Origin: Candidatus Phocaeicola faecipullorum
GTDB lineage: Bacteria; Bacteroidota; Bacteroidia; Bacteroidales; Bacteroidaceae
Assembly (NCBI GenBank): GCA_018884025.1
Contig: JAHLFB010000152.1
Location: forward strand, 1-55,209
Length of the DNA stretch: 55,209 nucleotides
Direction: 5' to 3'
Of this stretch, positions 31,121-40,642 are shown one piece after another (position 1 is the first letter of the stretch; each line of letters opens with the position of its first letter). The notes under the pieces are model-generated. The model had not been told where the DNA came from. It made no database searches and saw only the letters and a list, made by a program, of their open reading frames with translations. The position numbers and the translations under genes are program-made.

Positions 31121-31816
31121 ATGAAAATAGGAATTATCACGGCCATGTCTTCCGAACAGAAGCAACTGGCAAACCAACTTACGGAAATAAAAGAAACAAG
31201 CAAAGGTCCTTTCAACTATATAGAAGGGAAAATAAACAACAACGAAATAGTATTGATGCAATGCGGTATAGGTAAAGTCAATGCCGCAGCCGGTACTGTA
31301 GAACTGATAACAAACTTCAAGCCTGACTGTATCATCAGCACCGGTGTGGCAGGAGGTATAGACACTTGCCTGAAGGTGATGGATGTGGTAGTGAGCCGCA
31401 ATATAGTGTATCACGATGTATGGTGTGGCGAAGGAAATGCCTACGGACAGATTCAGGGGCTGCCTACTTTCTTCGAGGGTAACGAAACTCTATACAATAC
31501 AGCAATGTCGCTCGACACTGAAACAGCCATCCACGGTGGCCTCATCTGTACAGGCGACAAATTCATAACCGACCGTAAGGAACTGGACGAAATAAAATCC
31601 AACTTCCACGAAGGTTTGGCTGTAGATATGGAATCTGCATCAATAGCTCAGGTTTGCTATCTGTATAAGGTTCCTTTCATCAGCTTCAGAATCATCAGCG
31701 ACACTCCGGGAGCTGAAAACCACTTCGACCAGTATCTGAACTTCTGGGGAGAGATGGCAAACCGCTCGTTCAAGGTAACGGAAACATTTCTGAAGGCGTT
31801 GCCGAATAGAATTTAA
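31121..31816 (+). CDS. mtnN: 5'-methylthioadenosine/S-adenosylhomocysteine nucleosidase
   Basis: A 231-residue cytoplasmic nucleosidase (also called Pfs) that cleaves adenine from S-adenosylhomocysteine and methylthioadenosine. MKIGIITAMSSEQKQL contains Glu12, a catalytic position in the family. CGIGKVNAAAGT and STGVAGGID form the core, VDMESASIAQVCY holds the substrate-binding Met-Glu, and FRIISDTPG holds the catalytic Asp that protonates adenine. Length is normal. Its product S-ribosylhomocysteine is the substrate of LuxS, whose gene lies about 9 kb downstream on the same strand, beyond the nuclease locus. It has its own promoter and terminator. Confidence 0.96.
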   Translation: MKIGIITAMSSEQKQLANQLTEIKETSKGPFNYIEGKINNNEIVLMQCGIGKVNAAAGTVELITNFKPDCIISTGVAGGIDTCLKVMDVVVSRNIVYHDVWCGEGNAYGQIQGLPTFFEGNETLYNTAMSLDTETAIHGGLICTGDKFITDRKELDEIKSNFHEGLAVDMESASIAQVCYLYKVPFISFRIISDTPGAENHFDQYLNFWGEMANRSFKVTETFLKALPNRI

Positions 31817-31826
31817 AAATATGTAT

Positions 31827-31866
31827 TAGCCGGTATGCTATCGATAGTGAACCGGCTATTATTTTA
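31827..31866 (+). terminator. Terminator after mtnN
   Basis: TAGCCGGT (31827-31834) pairs with ACCGGCTA (31851-31858), followed by the T-rich TTATTTTATATTTTA. It lies 10 bp after the mtnN stop. Confidence 0.75.
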
Positions 31867-32184
31867 TATTTTATACAAACCTTGTTACATCTTTATTTCA
31901 AAAGAAGCAGAACATCATAAAGAAAGAATTTCCAATCATGTAAACACATTTTAACACAGAAAAACAGTGTATAACCAACACATGTAACATACTTACCACT
32001 TTTTACCCTACATTTTGCTCATGCAAACAACTCTAAGATATTGTAAAAACAGTTACAATGCAATTAAATTACAGAGTCATTCTGTTTTCCATGTTTGAGG
32101 TTCCAATATCAGCCAATAATTTCGCAACGGATTTGAACAAGTAATCCCAATATTGGCTAAACTAAACATTAAATATTTGAGAGC
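31867..32184 (+). other. Long AT-rich intergenic region upstream of the nuclease locus
   Basis: There is no ORF of note between mtnN and the BACON/OB lipoprotein. TACATTTTGC at 32009-32018 resembles a -7 element with one extra base and would give a leader of roughly 160 nt. AGCCAATA (32111-32118) and TATTGGCT (32151-32158) form a perfect 8-bp inverted repeat with a 32-nt loop, ending 26 bp before the ATG. It could be leader structure or an operator. Nothing else was recognised. Confidence 0.4.
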
Positions 32185-34494
32185 ATGAACAAAATTAATT
32201 CTTTAAAATCATGGCATGGGCTATTGCTTATGTTAATGATGTTAGTATCATTTACATCATGTACAGATGACGAACAAGATTCGGAAGCTCCTTATCTGGA
32301 GGTTAATCCATCATCTTTAACTTTCGAAAACGGCGGAACACAAGAATTGGAAATCTCTACAAACCGTGACTGGGTAGCAGAGGTTGAAGATGCAGAATGG
32401 CTGTCATTATCAAAAACATCTGGAACAGGTTCTGAAAAAATACAGGTAAGTGTACCTGAAGGAACAAACGGCAACACAAAAATCAATATCACTATTAGCA
32501 ATCAGTCCGGAGTTCTGAAAAGTGCTACTGTGAAAGTCAGTGCGGGTGCAGTGGTAGAATCAGAAGTTCTATATAATGAAACTGTAGGAAATGAAACTCT
32601 CAACACTGAAGACTGGCCATATGTTGACGAATACACTGGATGGAATAAAACAGGAAACGGCTCTGCCAATGTAGTCTATGACAGTAACAATACATCTGTA
32701 CGTTCTTCAGGTCTTGCCAACACCGAAGCTTACGACGGTGCTTCAGGTCCTAATGTAGTTTTCTTCAGTACAGCACCTGCAACTTTCGAAATACAGAAGA
32801 TTTCCTTAACTGAAGGACAGAAGAATCTTCAGCTTACATTTGGTGCAAGCCGTTCTTCGATAAATGAAGACAGTTCATATGATAACTCATTCAACACAGA
32901 CAACTTCAAAGTTTCAATAAGTGCAGACGGAACTAAATGGAGAGATATTACATATGAAAAGAACAACGGTGATGCAGACTACCCATATTGGATTTTTGCA
33001 ACTGCAAACTTTACACTTAAGAATTCAGTTTCTGAACTATACATAAAGTTCACTGCTAACGAAAGCTCTGTATACCGTCTTGACGACATTACACTATCTA
33101 CAGGAAACGGAGGACAAGAAATAGATTTGGAAGAAGGTAGCGAAACTCCGGACCCGGAACCGTCTGAAGCAGAAGCTATAACAATAGCTGAACTTATTGA
33201 GTTAATGCCAGAACCAATGTCTACAGGACAAGTTATAGATGACAATGCAAACCGCTACTTTGAAGCTGTAGTACAAGCAGATATTGAAAATGGCAACTAT
33301 GTAACTAATCAATTACAGGTTGCTGAAGAAAATGCTACAACTGAGAAGAACGGAGTAACACTCTTTGGAAGCCAAGTAGACCCTAAGACTTTAGGCGTAA
33401 AAATGGGAGATAAAATTAAAGTTACTTTATTGAAAGGTGCTGCAAAAGTTCAAAACTATAAAGGAATGTACGAGGTTACCGGAGCTAAAGATTCAGAATG
33501 GTGCAAAGTAGAAAAGATAGGAACTGCAAATATTAATCCAATTGAGATAACTGTTGATAAACTTGCAGATTACCAGGCTATGACTGTTAAAATCAAAAAT
33601 GTGTCTTCAAATTCAACTGGTACTTGGTGTACAACTGATAAATTTGGAACTCATAAATTTAGTGTTTTAGGAACTAATCTTACAGTTTATTGTCAAGCTA
33701 ATTCTGTATTTGCAAATAAAACTTTCAATAATGCAACAGGCGACATAACAGGTGTAGCTACTATATATAATAGTAATCCACAAATAGCTCCTCGCAACCT
33801 TAGCGATGTAAGTGCATTCTCTTCTTCTACTGATGAGCCTCAAATAGTAAGTGTCAATCCAACTTTTATCGAATTTACAGCAGAAGGAGGTACTCAAACT
33901 ATAACTGTAACTGTAGAAAACGGTGAAGGTAAAACATTAAATTGTACAGGATTGAGCAATATCTTATCAGCTACAGTTAATGAAACATCAATTGAAGTAA
34001 CTGCCTCAGCTAATAACACTGACCAAGATATTAAGCAAACTCTTACAATTACATTAGATGGAACAAGTTCTTCTATTAATGTTCCAATAACTGTAAAAGG
34101 TCAATCTACAGGAGAAACTCCGGCAGAAGGAGATGGTTCTATGGAAAATCCATACTCAGTGGAAGAAGCTATGAAACAAAGTAATCCAGGCACTAAAGCA
34201 TATGTTATTGGATACATTGTTGGTACAGCAAACAACTCAATGGATAAAATACAAACCTCTGAATTTACTGTAGAAACTAATCTTGTTATAGCAGACAATC
34301 CAGAAGCAGATGTAAATAATAAAAATATTATAATGCCTGTTCAGTTACCAGCTGGAGATGTAAGAAATAATTGGAACTTAAAGTCGAATATAGGAAATTA
34401 CAAAAAGAAAGTCATTATTCATGGAAGCCTTTCTGCGTATTTTAAACAACCAGGCATAAAGTCTGTAGATGCAATAGAAGAAGTAAACGAATAA
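32185..34494 (+). CDS. Multi-domain BACON / OB-fold surface lipoprotein
   Basis: A 769-residue lipoprotein (signal ends in LVSFTSC). Domains in order: a BACON-type domain at about 35-125 (LEVNPSSLTFENGGTQELEI), a beta-rich choice-of-anchor-like domain at about 130-305, an OB-fold-like domain at about 330-455 (ITIAELIELM, RYFEAVVQADIENGNY, MGDKIKVTLLKGAAKVQNYKGMYEV), a further OB-like stretch to about 545, a second BACON/Ig-like domain at about 555-645 (VNPTFIEFTAEGGTQTITV), and a C-terminal DUF6359-like OB domain at about 655-765 (GSMENPYSVEEAMKQSNPGTKAYVIGYIVG). No catalytic motif is seen. The OB domains and the nuclease genes downstream suggest surface capture of nucleic acid. Domain names are by recall and the binding role is inference. 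Confidence 0.75.
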   Translation: MNKINSLKSWHGLLLMLMMLVSFTSCTDDEQDSEAPYLEVNPSSLTFENGGTQELEISTNRDWVAEVEDAEWLSLSKTSGTGSEKIQVSVPEGTNGNTKINITISNQSGVLKSATVKVSAGAVVESEVLYNETVGNETLNTEDWPYVDEYTGWNKTGNGSANVVYDSNNTSVRSSGLANTEAYDGASGPNVVFFSTAPATFEIQKISLTEGQKNLQLTFGASRSSINEDSSYDNSFNTDNFKVSISADGTKWRDITYEKNNGDADYPYWIFATANFTLKNSVSELYIKFTANESSVYRLDDITLSTGNGGQEIDLEEGSETPDPEPSEAEAITIAELIELMPEPMSTGQVIDDNANRYFEAVVQADIENGNYVTNQLQVAEENATTEKNGVTLFGSQVDPKTLGVKMGDKIKVTLLKGAAKVQNYKGMYEVTGAKDSEWCKVEKIGTANINPIEITVDKLADYQAMTVKIKNVSSNSTGTWCTTDKFGTHKFSVLGTNLTVYCQANSVFANKTFNNATGDITGVATIYNSNPQIAPRNLSDVSAFSSSTDEPQIVSVNPTFIEFTAEGGTQTITVTVENGEGKTLNCTGLSNILSATVNETSIEVTASANNTDQDIKQTLTITLDGTSSSINVPITVKGQSTGETPAEGDGSMENPYSVEEAMKQSNPGTKAYVIGYIVGTANNSMDKIQTSEFTVETNLVIADNPEADVNNKNIIMPVQLPAGDVRNNWNLKSNIGNYKKKVIIHGSLSAYFKQPGIKSVDAIEEVNE

Positions 34495-34515
34495 ATAGAA
34501 CTTAAACTAATATTA

Positions 34516-34546
34516 AAAGAGAACATAAGTGACTTATGTTCTCTTT
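34516..34546 (+). terminator. Perfect 14-bp hairpin between the lipoprotein and nuclease genes
   Basis: AAAGAGAACATAAG (34516-34529) and CTTATGTTCTCTTT (34533-34546) pair perfectly over a 3-nt loop, then ACTTCCTTATAA follows. It resembles a terminator with the T tract built into the stem. It would end the lipoprotein transcript or limit read-through into the nuclease operon. Confidence 0.65.
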
Positions 34547-34572
34547 ACTTCCTTATAATAAAGTACTTCATA

Positions 34573-35805
34573 ATGAAATCCAATCTATACAACACAAAGA
34601 TTTTTATCCTTATAGTAGCTTTAATATCTATATTAAACTACTCTTGCGAAAACAAGACTGACGAAATATCAACCAATACAAATATACAATGGAAGGAAAA
34701 CTCCATAGTAGAAAAAGATAAAGGTGTATCCTCGATTATTATTCAAGGTATGGCAAACACCAAATGGACAGCCAGTATCACCGAAGGTGAAGAATGGTGT
34801 TCATTTTCTCTATCGAACAATATATCAACTAAAGAAGGAACTCTGACAGATGGGACAAACACTATATATGTATACTATTCAGGAAACAGTAATGATAAAT
34901 CAAGAAAAGCCTGCATAAGTATAATAGTAGAAAACGAAGAATCAAAACTTCTTGAACTTACACAAAGGGGACAAACATATGAGCCTGACCTCGATGAAAA
35001 CGATGGAGATGGCAGCAACAATGGGGAAAATACACAGAAAAACGCATGGGCAGAAATACCTGAGTATAAAAACAACGCCAACTTTGAATATGTGACACAT
35101 TATGTCACAGTAGACGGAAAGAAAATCAGAAACTACTCCATGTGTTATGACAAATCGCACAAAGCTGCATTATGGGTGGCTTATCCTCTGCATAAATGTT
35201 ACCAGGGAAATATAGACAGGACTGACAACTGGACTTATGACCCTGAAATCGAACAAAAATATCAGATATACGTCAATAAAGCCTATAAGGAACATCCGAA
35301 ATATGACAGAGGACACCAGATTCCGTCTGCGGACAGAACAAAGACGAGGGAAATGAACGAACAGACATTCTATTTCACCAACCAGACTCCACAGATAGGT
35401 CCAGGATTCAATCAGTCAATATGGGTAAATCTGGAAGAGAAAATCAGAAAATCTTATATGTGTACAGATACACTTTATGTCGTAACGGGAGCTTATTTTG
35501 CCAATTCAAATACCAAGGCAACGGATAACAATGGCACTAAAGTAGATGTTCCGACTCATTATTTCAAGATTCTGCTCAGGAGCAAATCAGGAATGAGCGG
35601 AAAATGGGTAAACGACTGCAATGCCTCTGAATTGCAATCAATAGGTTTCTGGTTCGAGAACAGAGTTTATTCAGATTCACAAATCACAAAAGCTGTCTGC
35701 AAGAGTGTATCAGAAATAGAGCGATTGACAGGATTTACATTCTTCCCCAATATCCCTGAAGAGGTAAAGGAAGACTTTAATACAATAGATTGGTATCTAA
35801 ACTAA
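34573..35805 (+). CDS. Secreted DNA/RNA non-specific endonuclease (DRGH family) with BACON-like domain
   Basis: A 410-residue lipoprotein nuclease. The signal MKSNLYNTKIFILIVALISILNYSC ends in a lipobox Cys. A BACON-like beta domain (about 35-135, with TKWTASITEGEEWCSFSL and the end motif LLELTQRGQ) is followed by an acidic linker (about 140-155) and the ββα-metal nuclease domain (about 160-405). The catalytic DRGH motif is YDRGHQIPSADRT with His248, and NEQTFYFTNQTPQIGPGFNQSIWVNLEEKIR contains the metal-binding Asn region. The family cleaves single- and double-stranded DNA and RNA without sequence preference. As a surface lipoprotein it would degrade extracellular nucleic acid. The next gene follows after 14 bp. 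Confidence 0.92.
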   Translation: MKSNLYNTKIFILIVALISILNYSCENKTDEISTNTNIQWKENSIVEKDKGVSSIIIQGMANTKWTASITEGEEWCSFSLSNNISTKEGTLTDGTNTIYVYYSGNSNDKSRKACISIIVENEESKLLELTQRGQTYEPDLDENDGDGSNNGENTQKNAWAEIPEYKNNANFEYVTHYVTVDGKKIRNYSMCYDKSHKAALWVAYPLHKCYQGNIDRTDNWTYDPEIEQKYQIYVNKAYKEHPKYDRGHQIPSADRTKTREMNEQTFYFTNQTPQIGPGFNQSIWVNLEEKIRKSYMCTDTLYVVTGAYFANSNTKATDNNGTKVDVPTHYFKILLRSKSGMSGKWVNDCNASELQSIGFWFENRVYSDSQITKAVCKSVSEIERLTGFTFFPNIPEEVKEDFNTIDWYLN

Positions 35806-35819
35806 ATGCTTATAAACAA

Positions 35820-36860
35820 ATGAAACAAATCTTGACCATAGGGATATTATTAGGTGTATTCTGTATGCCTGCCCTATCACAGAAACCTTATAAAATAGCG
35901 TTCTACAATTTAGAAAACTTCTTCGACCTACAGAACGACCCAGATGTATTGGACGACGAGTTTACTCCCGAAGGTCCTAAAAAATGGACACAGGAAAAGT
36001 ACGACAAGAAGCTCGCCAATATAGAAAAGGTTCTATTTGATATCTCTGCCATAAACAAAGACTATCCGGCAGTAATCGGAGTATGCGAGGTTGAAAACAG
36101 AAATGTACTTGAGGATATCGTATCAACTAAAAAACTCTCTCCGGCAGATTTCAGAATAGTACACTATGACTCACCTGAAGCCAGAGGTGTGGATGCTGCT
36201 TTCCTATACAGACCTGATGTTCTGAAACTGGAAGGCTCGAAGGCTTTCAGAACAATAGTTCCGTCATTGTCTGACTTCAAGACAAGAGATATAGTAACCA
36301 TGTGGGGAAAAATAGAGAATGAGGATTTCTTCTTCATGGTAGCTCACTGGCCTTCAAGATTAGGAGGGAAGGAAGCATCAGAGTTCAAGAGAATAGCTGT
36401 AGGAAAACAGATGAGGGAGATAGCCGACTCGGTAAGAGCCTTAAGACCTGGCACAAAGGTAATAATGATGGGCGACTTTAATGATGACCCTACAGACAAG
36501 AGTATTGCCGGTGAGGAAGGTATGTACGCCAGACTGAAACTTAAGGATATAAAAGCAAATGACTATTATGCCCCATACGCCGAGTTGCTGAAAGCCGGAT
36601 ACGGAACCTTGGCTTATGGAGATGCATGGAATATTTTCGACAATATAGTAGTAAGCGGAAACCTTATAAGTAAAGACAGTAATGGACTAAAGCTGAAGAA
36701 GGGCAAGAAAAGTAAATTCTACGGAAACATCTTCAAACGTCATTACATGGTCCAGAAAGAAGGACAGTTCAAAGGATATCCGTTACGCACATTCGTGGGC
36801 AACAATTTCCAGGGCGGATACAGCGACCACTTCCCTGTTTATATCTATGTAGGAAAATAA
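35820..36860 (+). CDS. Exported endonuclease/exonuclease/phosphatase (EEP) family protein
   Basis: A 346-residue protein with a cleavable signal peptide (MKQILTIGILLGVFCMPALSQ). The EEP (DNase I-like) fold shows the ordered motifs YKIAFYNLENFFDLQND, GVCEVENRNVLEDIV (metal-binding Glu), VAHWPSRLGG, IMMGDFNDDPTD (catalytic Asp/Asn), and the terminal GGYSDHFPVYI (Asp-His pair). All catalytic positions appear intact. Family members hydrolyse phosphodiesters in nucleic acids, nucleotides or lipids. Directly after a DRGH nuclease and before a TonB receptor, an exonuclease or phosphatase role on the released oligonucleotides is the best guess. The ATG at 35820 is used because the extension to 35790 lacks a signal peptide at its start and overlaps the nuclease gene. 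Confidence 0.88.
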   Translation: MKQILTIGILLGVFCMPALSQKPYKIAFYNLENFFDLQNDPDVLDDEFTPEGPKKWTQEKYDKKLANIEKVLFDISAINKDYPAVIGVCEVENRNVLEDIVSTKKLSPADFRIVHYDSPEARGVDAAFLYRPDVLKLEGSKAFRTIVPSLSDFKTRDIVTMWGKIENEDFFFMVAHWPSRLGGKEASEFKRIAVGKQMREIADSVRALRPGTKVIMMGDFNDDPTDKSIAGEEGMYARLKLKDIKANDYYAPYAELLKAGYGTLAYGDAWNIFDNIVVSGNLISKDSNGLKLKKGKKSKFYGNIFKRHYMVQKEGQFKGYPLRTFVGNNFQGGYSDHFPVYIYVGK

Positions 36861-36882
36861 TAAAACGTAAATAATTAGCTAT

Positions 36883-39630
36883 ATGAAACTGAAAGCATTA
36901 TTAATATTGCTGATAACGATGGTATGTTCCACCGGATTCGCACAGATTGGCGGTGGGATAAAAGGTATTGTAGTTTCGCGTACCACACGCTCTACAATAG
37001 ACAATGTCAGGATTGTCCTTATGCCTGGCAACAGAACCACTATCTCTGATGCAAAAGGAGAGTTCCTTTTCGAGAATGTAGAAAAAGGTGAATATGAACT
37101 TCATATGAAGACAGCCGAATATGAGGACCTGATTCTTCCTGTAAGAGTAGGCTCGAATATGCGGGAACTGCGTGTTGTAATGATTCCTGCAAACAGACAG
37201 CAGGCTATGGACGATGCTATCTTTGCAGAGTTCGACACAGAAAGTCTGGACGACGCACAGTCTATACCGACATCACTCTCTTCATCAAAAGACGTGTTCA
37301 ACAATATCGCCTCATATCAGTTCAGCGAGATGCGTTTCAATGTAAGAGGATACGATTCGCAATTCTCTGATGTTTATATGAACGGTATACAGCTCAATGA
37401 TGCCATGACAGGATATTCTCCATGGTCGCTGTGGAGCGGACTGAACGATGTTACACGTAATCAGGAAACAACCACCGGACTGCAGATGGGAGAAATGGGT
37501 ATTGGAGGCATAGGAGGCGTGACTAACATCAATACCCGCCCTACCCAAATGAGAAAAGGACTGAGAGCAAGCCTCGTAAGCACTAATTCCACTTACCGGT
37601 TCAGAGGTATGGTTACATATTCATCGGGTGTACAGGACAACGGATGGTCATATGCCTTTTCCGTATCTACCCGCCAGGGAAACAACGCTTATGTGGACGG
37701 AGTATATTATAATGCATACGGATACTTTGCTGCTGTAGAGAAACAGTTCAACAGCAAGCACAGACTGACTCTCACAGCACTTGGCGCACCGACTGAAAGA
37801 GGAGCTCAACAAGCCTCAACTCAGGAAGCCTACGACTTGCTTGGCAATAATTACTACAACCCTAACTGGGGATGGCAGAACGACAAGAAACGTAATGCAA
37901 GAGTCCGCGAATATCACGAACCTCTGACCATGCTGAACTATACATTCGACATCAATGAGCGCACACAACTGAATGTGGCATCTTCATTGAGATTCGGACA
38001 GAACGGATATTCGGCTCTTACATGGTATGGCGGTCCTGACCCAAGACCGGACTACTACAGATATCTTCCAAGTTACTATACAGGAACAGAAACCGGAGCA
38101 TGGCTTGAAGAGGCCTGGAGAAGCAATGAAAACAATATTACACATATCAACTGGGATAATCTGTACATGATAAACAGAAACCAACCGGTAAACGAGGAGT
38201 ATGGCGAAGGACACAGGTCTATAAACATGATAGAAGAACGCCACACCGACCAGATGGACTGGAATCTGTACACACAGTTCTCGCATATATTCAAGGATAA
38301 TTCAAAACTGAACGGAGGATTAAATTTCAGACGTAACCGCACTGAATATTACAGTGAGGTAAAAGACCTGTTAGGAGGTGACTACTGGGTGGATATAGAC
38401 AAGTTTGCCGAAAGAGACTTGGGTATTGATATCATTTCTTACCAGAACAATATGGATTATTATGAGAAATACGGCAAGGCTCCTATAGCAAAAGAAGGCG
38501 ACAAATACAGCTACGACTACTATGGTAACGCCATAAGTTCAAAAGGATGGCTGAAATATGATTTCAATATCAATAATCTGCATGTAGCCTTAGGTGGAGA
38601 AATAGGTTATTCCTCAATATGGCGACACGGTATATGGAGAAAAGGTCTGTTTATAGACAACTCTCAGGGAGACTCCAAAAAGCTGAATTATCTGACTTAT
38701 AAGGCTAAGGCAAATTTCAGATATGTTTTCTCGTCGGCCCACAATATCGAAGCAAACGTAATATACATGCAGGATGCACCTTCATTCCAGTCGGCCTTTG
38801 TTTCTCCACGTACAAGGAATGATATCACTCCCGGTATCTCGGCTGAAAAGGTTTTCGGCGCTGATGCATCATACAATATGCGTATAGGTGACCTCAAAGC
38901 GAGAATTTCAGGATACTATACCGCCTTCAATGACCAGTCGAAGGTAATATCATATTACGATGATGTGGCTGCCACTTTCTCAAACTTTGCAATGAGTGGA
39001 ATAAACAAGACACACTACGGAGTGGAACTGGCCGCCTCTATTCCTGTATATGAAGGGCTTGCACTGAAAGGTGCCTTGAGCTGGGGACAGTACATATATT
39101 CAAACAATCCCGACTATGTACAGATACAGGACAACAGCGCAAAAGTAATCAACCAGGGAAAAGTATACTGGAAAGGAAAGAAAGTGGAAAGCACTCCACA
39201 GACTGCTGCAAACATAGGTCTGTCATACCGTAGCCGCAACAATCTGTTCCTGTCATTGGATATGAACTATTATAACAACATGTATCTGTCCATGAGTCCA
39301 TTATACAGAACAGATGCAGTCCTGACAAAGCCTATGCTTGACAATCCGGAAATGGTTGAAGCCATCAGAGCTCAGGAGAAGTTCGACCCTGCATTCGTAA
39401 TGAATGCCAGCGTGGGCAAGAACTGGTATATAAACCGTACATATACATTAGGATTCAGTCTGAGTGTGGACAATCTTCTGAATAATCGGAACATCAAGAC
39501 CGGAGGTTATGAACAGATACGTCTGCTGAAGAACAAGGAAGCCAGCACTCTGACTTACGAACCGTTCGATGCAAAATATTTCTATATGTTCGGTACAAAC
39601 TATTACCTGAACTTATATTTCCGTTTCTAA
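36883..39630 (+). CDS. TonB-dependent receptor of the nuclease locus (no SusD partner)
   Basis: A 915-residue outer-membrane receptor. A signal peptide (LLILLITMVCSTGFAQ) is followed by a carboxypeptidase-regulatory-like domain (GGIKGIVVSRTTRSTIDNVRI, about 25-105), a plug (about 125-225, with NNIASYQFSEMRFNVRGYDSQFSDVYMNGIQLND) and a beta barrel ending in FGTNYYLNLYFRF. The plug lacks the SusC signature and no SusD gene is adjacent. The lipoprotein encoded 24 bp downstream has a DUF5689 OB-fold instead. It sits 22 bp after the EEP gene. I infer that it imports oligonucleotides, nucleotides or released phosphate compounds. Substrate remains untested. Confidence 0.9.
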   Translation: MKLKALLILLITMVCSTGFAQIGGGIKGIVVSRTTRSTIDNVRIVLMPGNRTTISDAKGEFLFENVEKGEYELHMKTAEYEDLILPVRVGSNMRELRVVMIPANRQQAMDDAIFAEFDTESLDDAQSIPTSLSSSKDVFNNIASYQFSEMRFNVRGYDSQFSDVYMNGIQLNDAMTGYSPWSLWSGLNDVTRNQETTTGLQMGEMGIGGIGGVTNINTRPTQMRKGLRASLVSTNSTYRFRGMVTYSSGVQDNGWSYAFSVSTRQGNNAYVDGVYYNAYGYFAAVEKQFNSKHRLTLTALGAPTERGAQQASTQEAYDLLGNNYYNPNWGWQNDKKRNARVREYHEPLTMLNYTFDINERTQLNVASSLRFGQNGYSALTWYGGPDPRPDYYRYLPSYYTGTETGAWLEEAWRSNENNITHINWDNLYMINRNQPVNEEYGEGHRSINMIEERHTDQMDWNLYTQFSHIFKDNSKLNGGLNFRRNRTEYYSEVKDLLGGDYWVDIDKFAERDLGIDIISYQNNMDYYEKYGKAPIAKEGDKYSYDYYGNAISSKGWLKYDFNINNLHVALGGEIGYSSIWRHGIWRKGLFIDNSQGDSKKLNYLTYKAKANFRYVFSSAHNIEANVIYMQDAPSFQSAFVSPRTRNDITPGISAEKVFGADASYNMRIGDLKARISGYYTAFNDQSKVISYYDDVAATFSNFAMSGINKTHYGVELAASIPVYEGLALKGALSWGQYIYSNNPDYVQIQDNSAKVINQGKVYWKGKKVESTPQTAANIGLSYRSRNNLFLSLDMNYYNNMYLSMSPLYRTDAVLTKPMLDNPEMVEAIRAQEKFDPAFVMNASVGKNWYINRTYTLGFSLSVDNLLNNRNIKTGGYEQIRLLKNKEASTLTYEPFDAKYFYMFGTNYYLNLYFRF

Positions 39631-39654
39631 CATTGACATTAAAAAGACTACATT

Positions 39655-40638
39655 ATGATAAAAAAATATTTGATATACGGTTTTATAGCCATATTATCCA
39701 CATTGACTACAGGATGCTACAGCAATTTTGATGAACCGGAACCTGCTAAAGTATGGACTGATGCCGATTTTACAAGCGAAGGATGCGAGATTATATCAAT
39801 AAAGGAACTGAAGGACATGTGTCAGTCTGTAGGACTTGCACAATATAAAGAGATAACAGATGATATAGTCATTAAGGGTAAGGTTATTTCAAGCGACCAG
39901 GCAGGAAATGTCTATAAGTCCGTTTATATTGACGATGGAACAGCCGGAATAGAGCTGAAACTGATGGTCAGCAATTATGTGTATTATCAGATGGGGCAGA
40001 CTCTATATGTCAAACTTAAAGGACTCGCAATAGGAAATTACAGATATATGCTGAGTGTCGGCGGAAAACCAAGCGAGAAAGACCTTGAAAAAAATTATGC
40101 AAACAGAAACCTTGAAACTCAGGTAGAAAGGGATGCACATATTTTTGCCGGTGAACTTGGACAACTTAGTGATGAAAATATCCTCGTTGCTACTCCGGAA
40201 AACTACACTTCGGTACTGAACGACAACAACCTTGGACGACTAATCAGACTGGAAGGTCTTACATATAAGGCAGGAGCATTCGACGGAGACAAATATCCTC
40301 AATATCTGGAAGCTGTTTATCTGAACAACTCTACTGAAGCTACTTATACCAACAAGTATTATGAGAATGAGGGCCTTACTCCTACTTACGCTTATAACTA
40401 TGACAACAAAAGGTATTACGGTTCGTCCCTATTCACATACGACACTTCGGATGAAACAGACAAGAAAGCAAACCTTATACTTAGAGTAAGCGGATACGCC
40501 AACTTTGCTTTGAATGGGTTGCCTGAAAACGGTGCAACAGGCAACATCACTGCCATATACACTAAATACTCTTCTAAATCAGGGGGATTTATCAAGTATC
40601 AGCTTCTCGTAAATAAAGGTTCGGATATAGAATTTTAG
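39655..40638 (+). CDS. DUF5689-type OB-fold lipoprotein
   Basis: A 327-residue lipoprotein (signal ends TLTTGC). The first domain (about 45-140) matches DUF5689: IISIKELKDMC, DIVIKGKVISSDQAGNVYKSVYIDDGTAGIELKL, QMGQTLYVKLKGL and NYRYMLSVGG, an OB-fold pattern. The second half (about 150-325) repeats a similar plan, with NLGRLIRLEGLTYKAGAF and LILRVSGYANFALNGLPENGATGNITAIYTKYS. Proteins of this type are often encoded next to TonB receptors and nucleases in Bacteroidetes, where they would take the place of SusD. A nucleic-acid or nucleotide binding role is inferred from the OB fold and the neighbours. It is the last gene of the operon and is followed by a strong terminator. Confidence 0.8.
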   Translation: MIKKYLIYGFIAILSTLTTGCYSNFDEPEPAKVWTDADFTSEGCEIISIKELKDMCQSVGLAQYKEITDDIVIKGKVISSDQAGNVYKSVYIDDGTAGIELKLMVSNYVYYQMGQTLYVKLKGLAIGNYRYMLSVGGKPSEKDLEKNYANRNLETQVERDAHIFAGELGQLSDENILVATPENYTSVLNDNNLGRLIRLEGLTYKAGAFDGDKYPQYLEAVYLNNSTEATYTNKYYENEGLTPTYAYNYDNKRYYGSSLFTYDTSDETDKKANLILRVSGYANFALNGLPENGATGNITAIYTKYSSKSGGFIKYQLLVNKGSDIEF

Positions 40639-40642
40639 TAAT

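Noticed and set aside
32185-34494. Lipoprotein with BACON domains as a glycan-binding PUL component
   Set aside because: BACON domains occur in many PULs, but the adjacent genes encode nucleases and OB-fold proteins and there is no glycosidase or SusCD pair here, so a glycan role is less likely than nucleic-acid binding.
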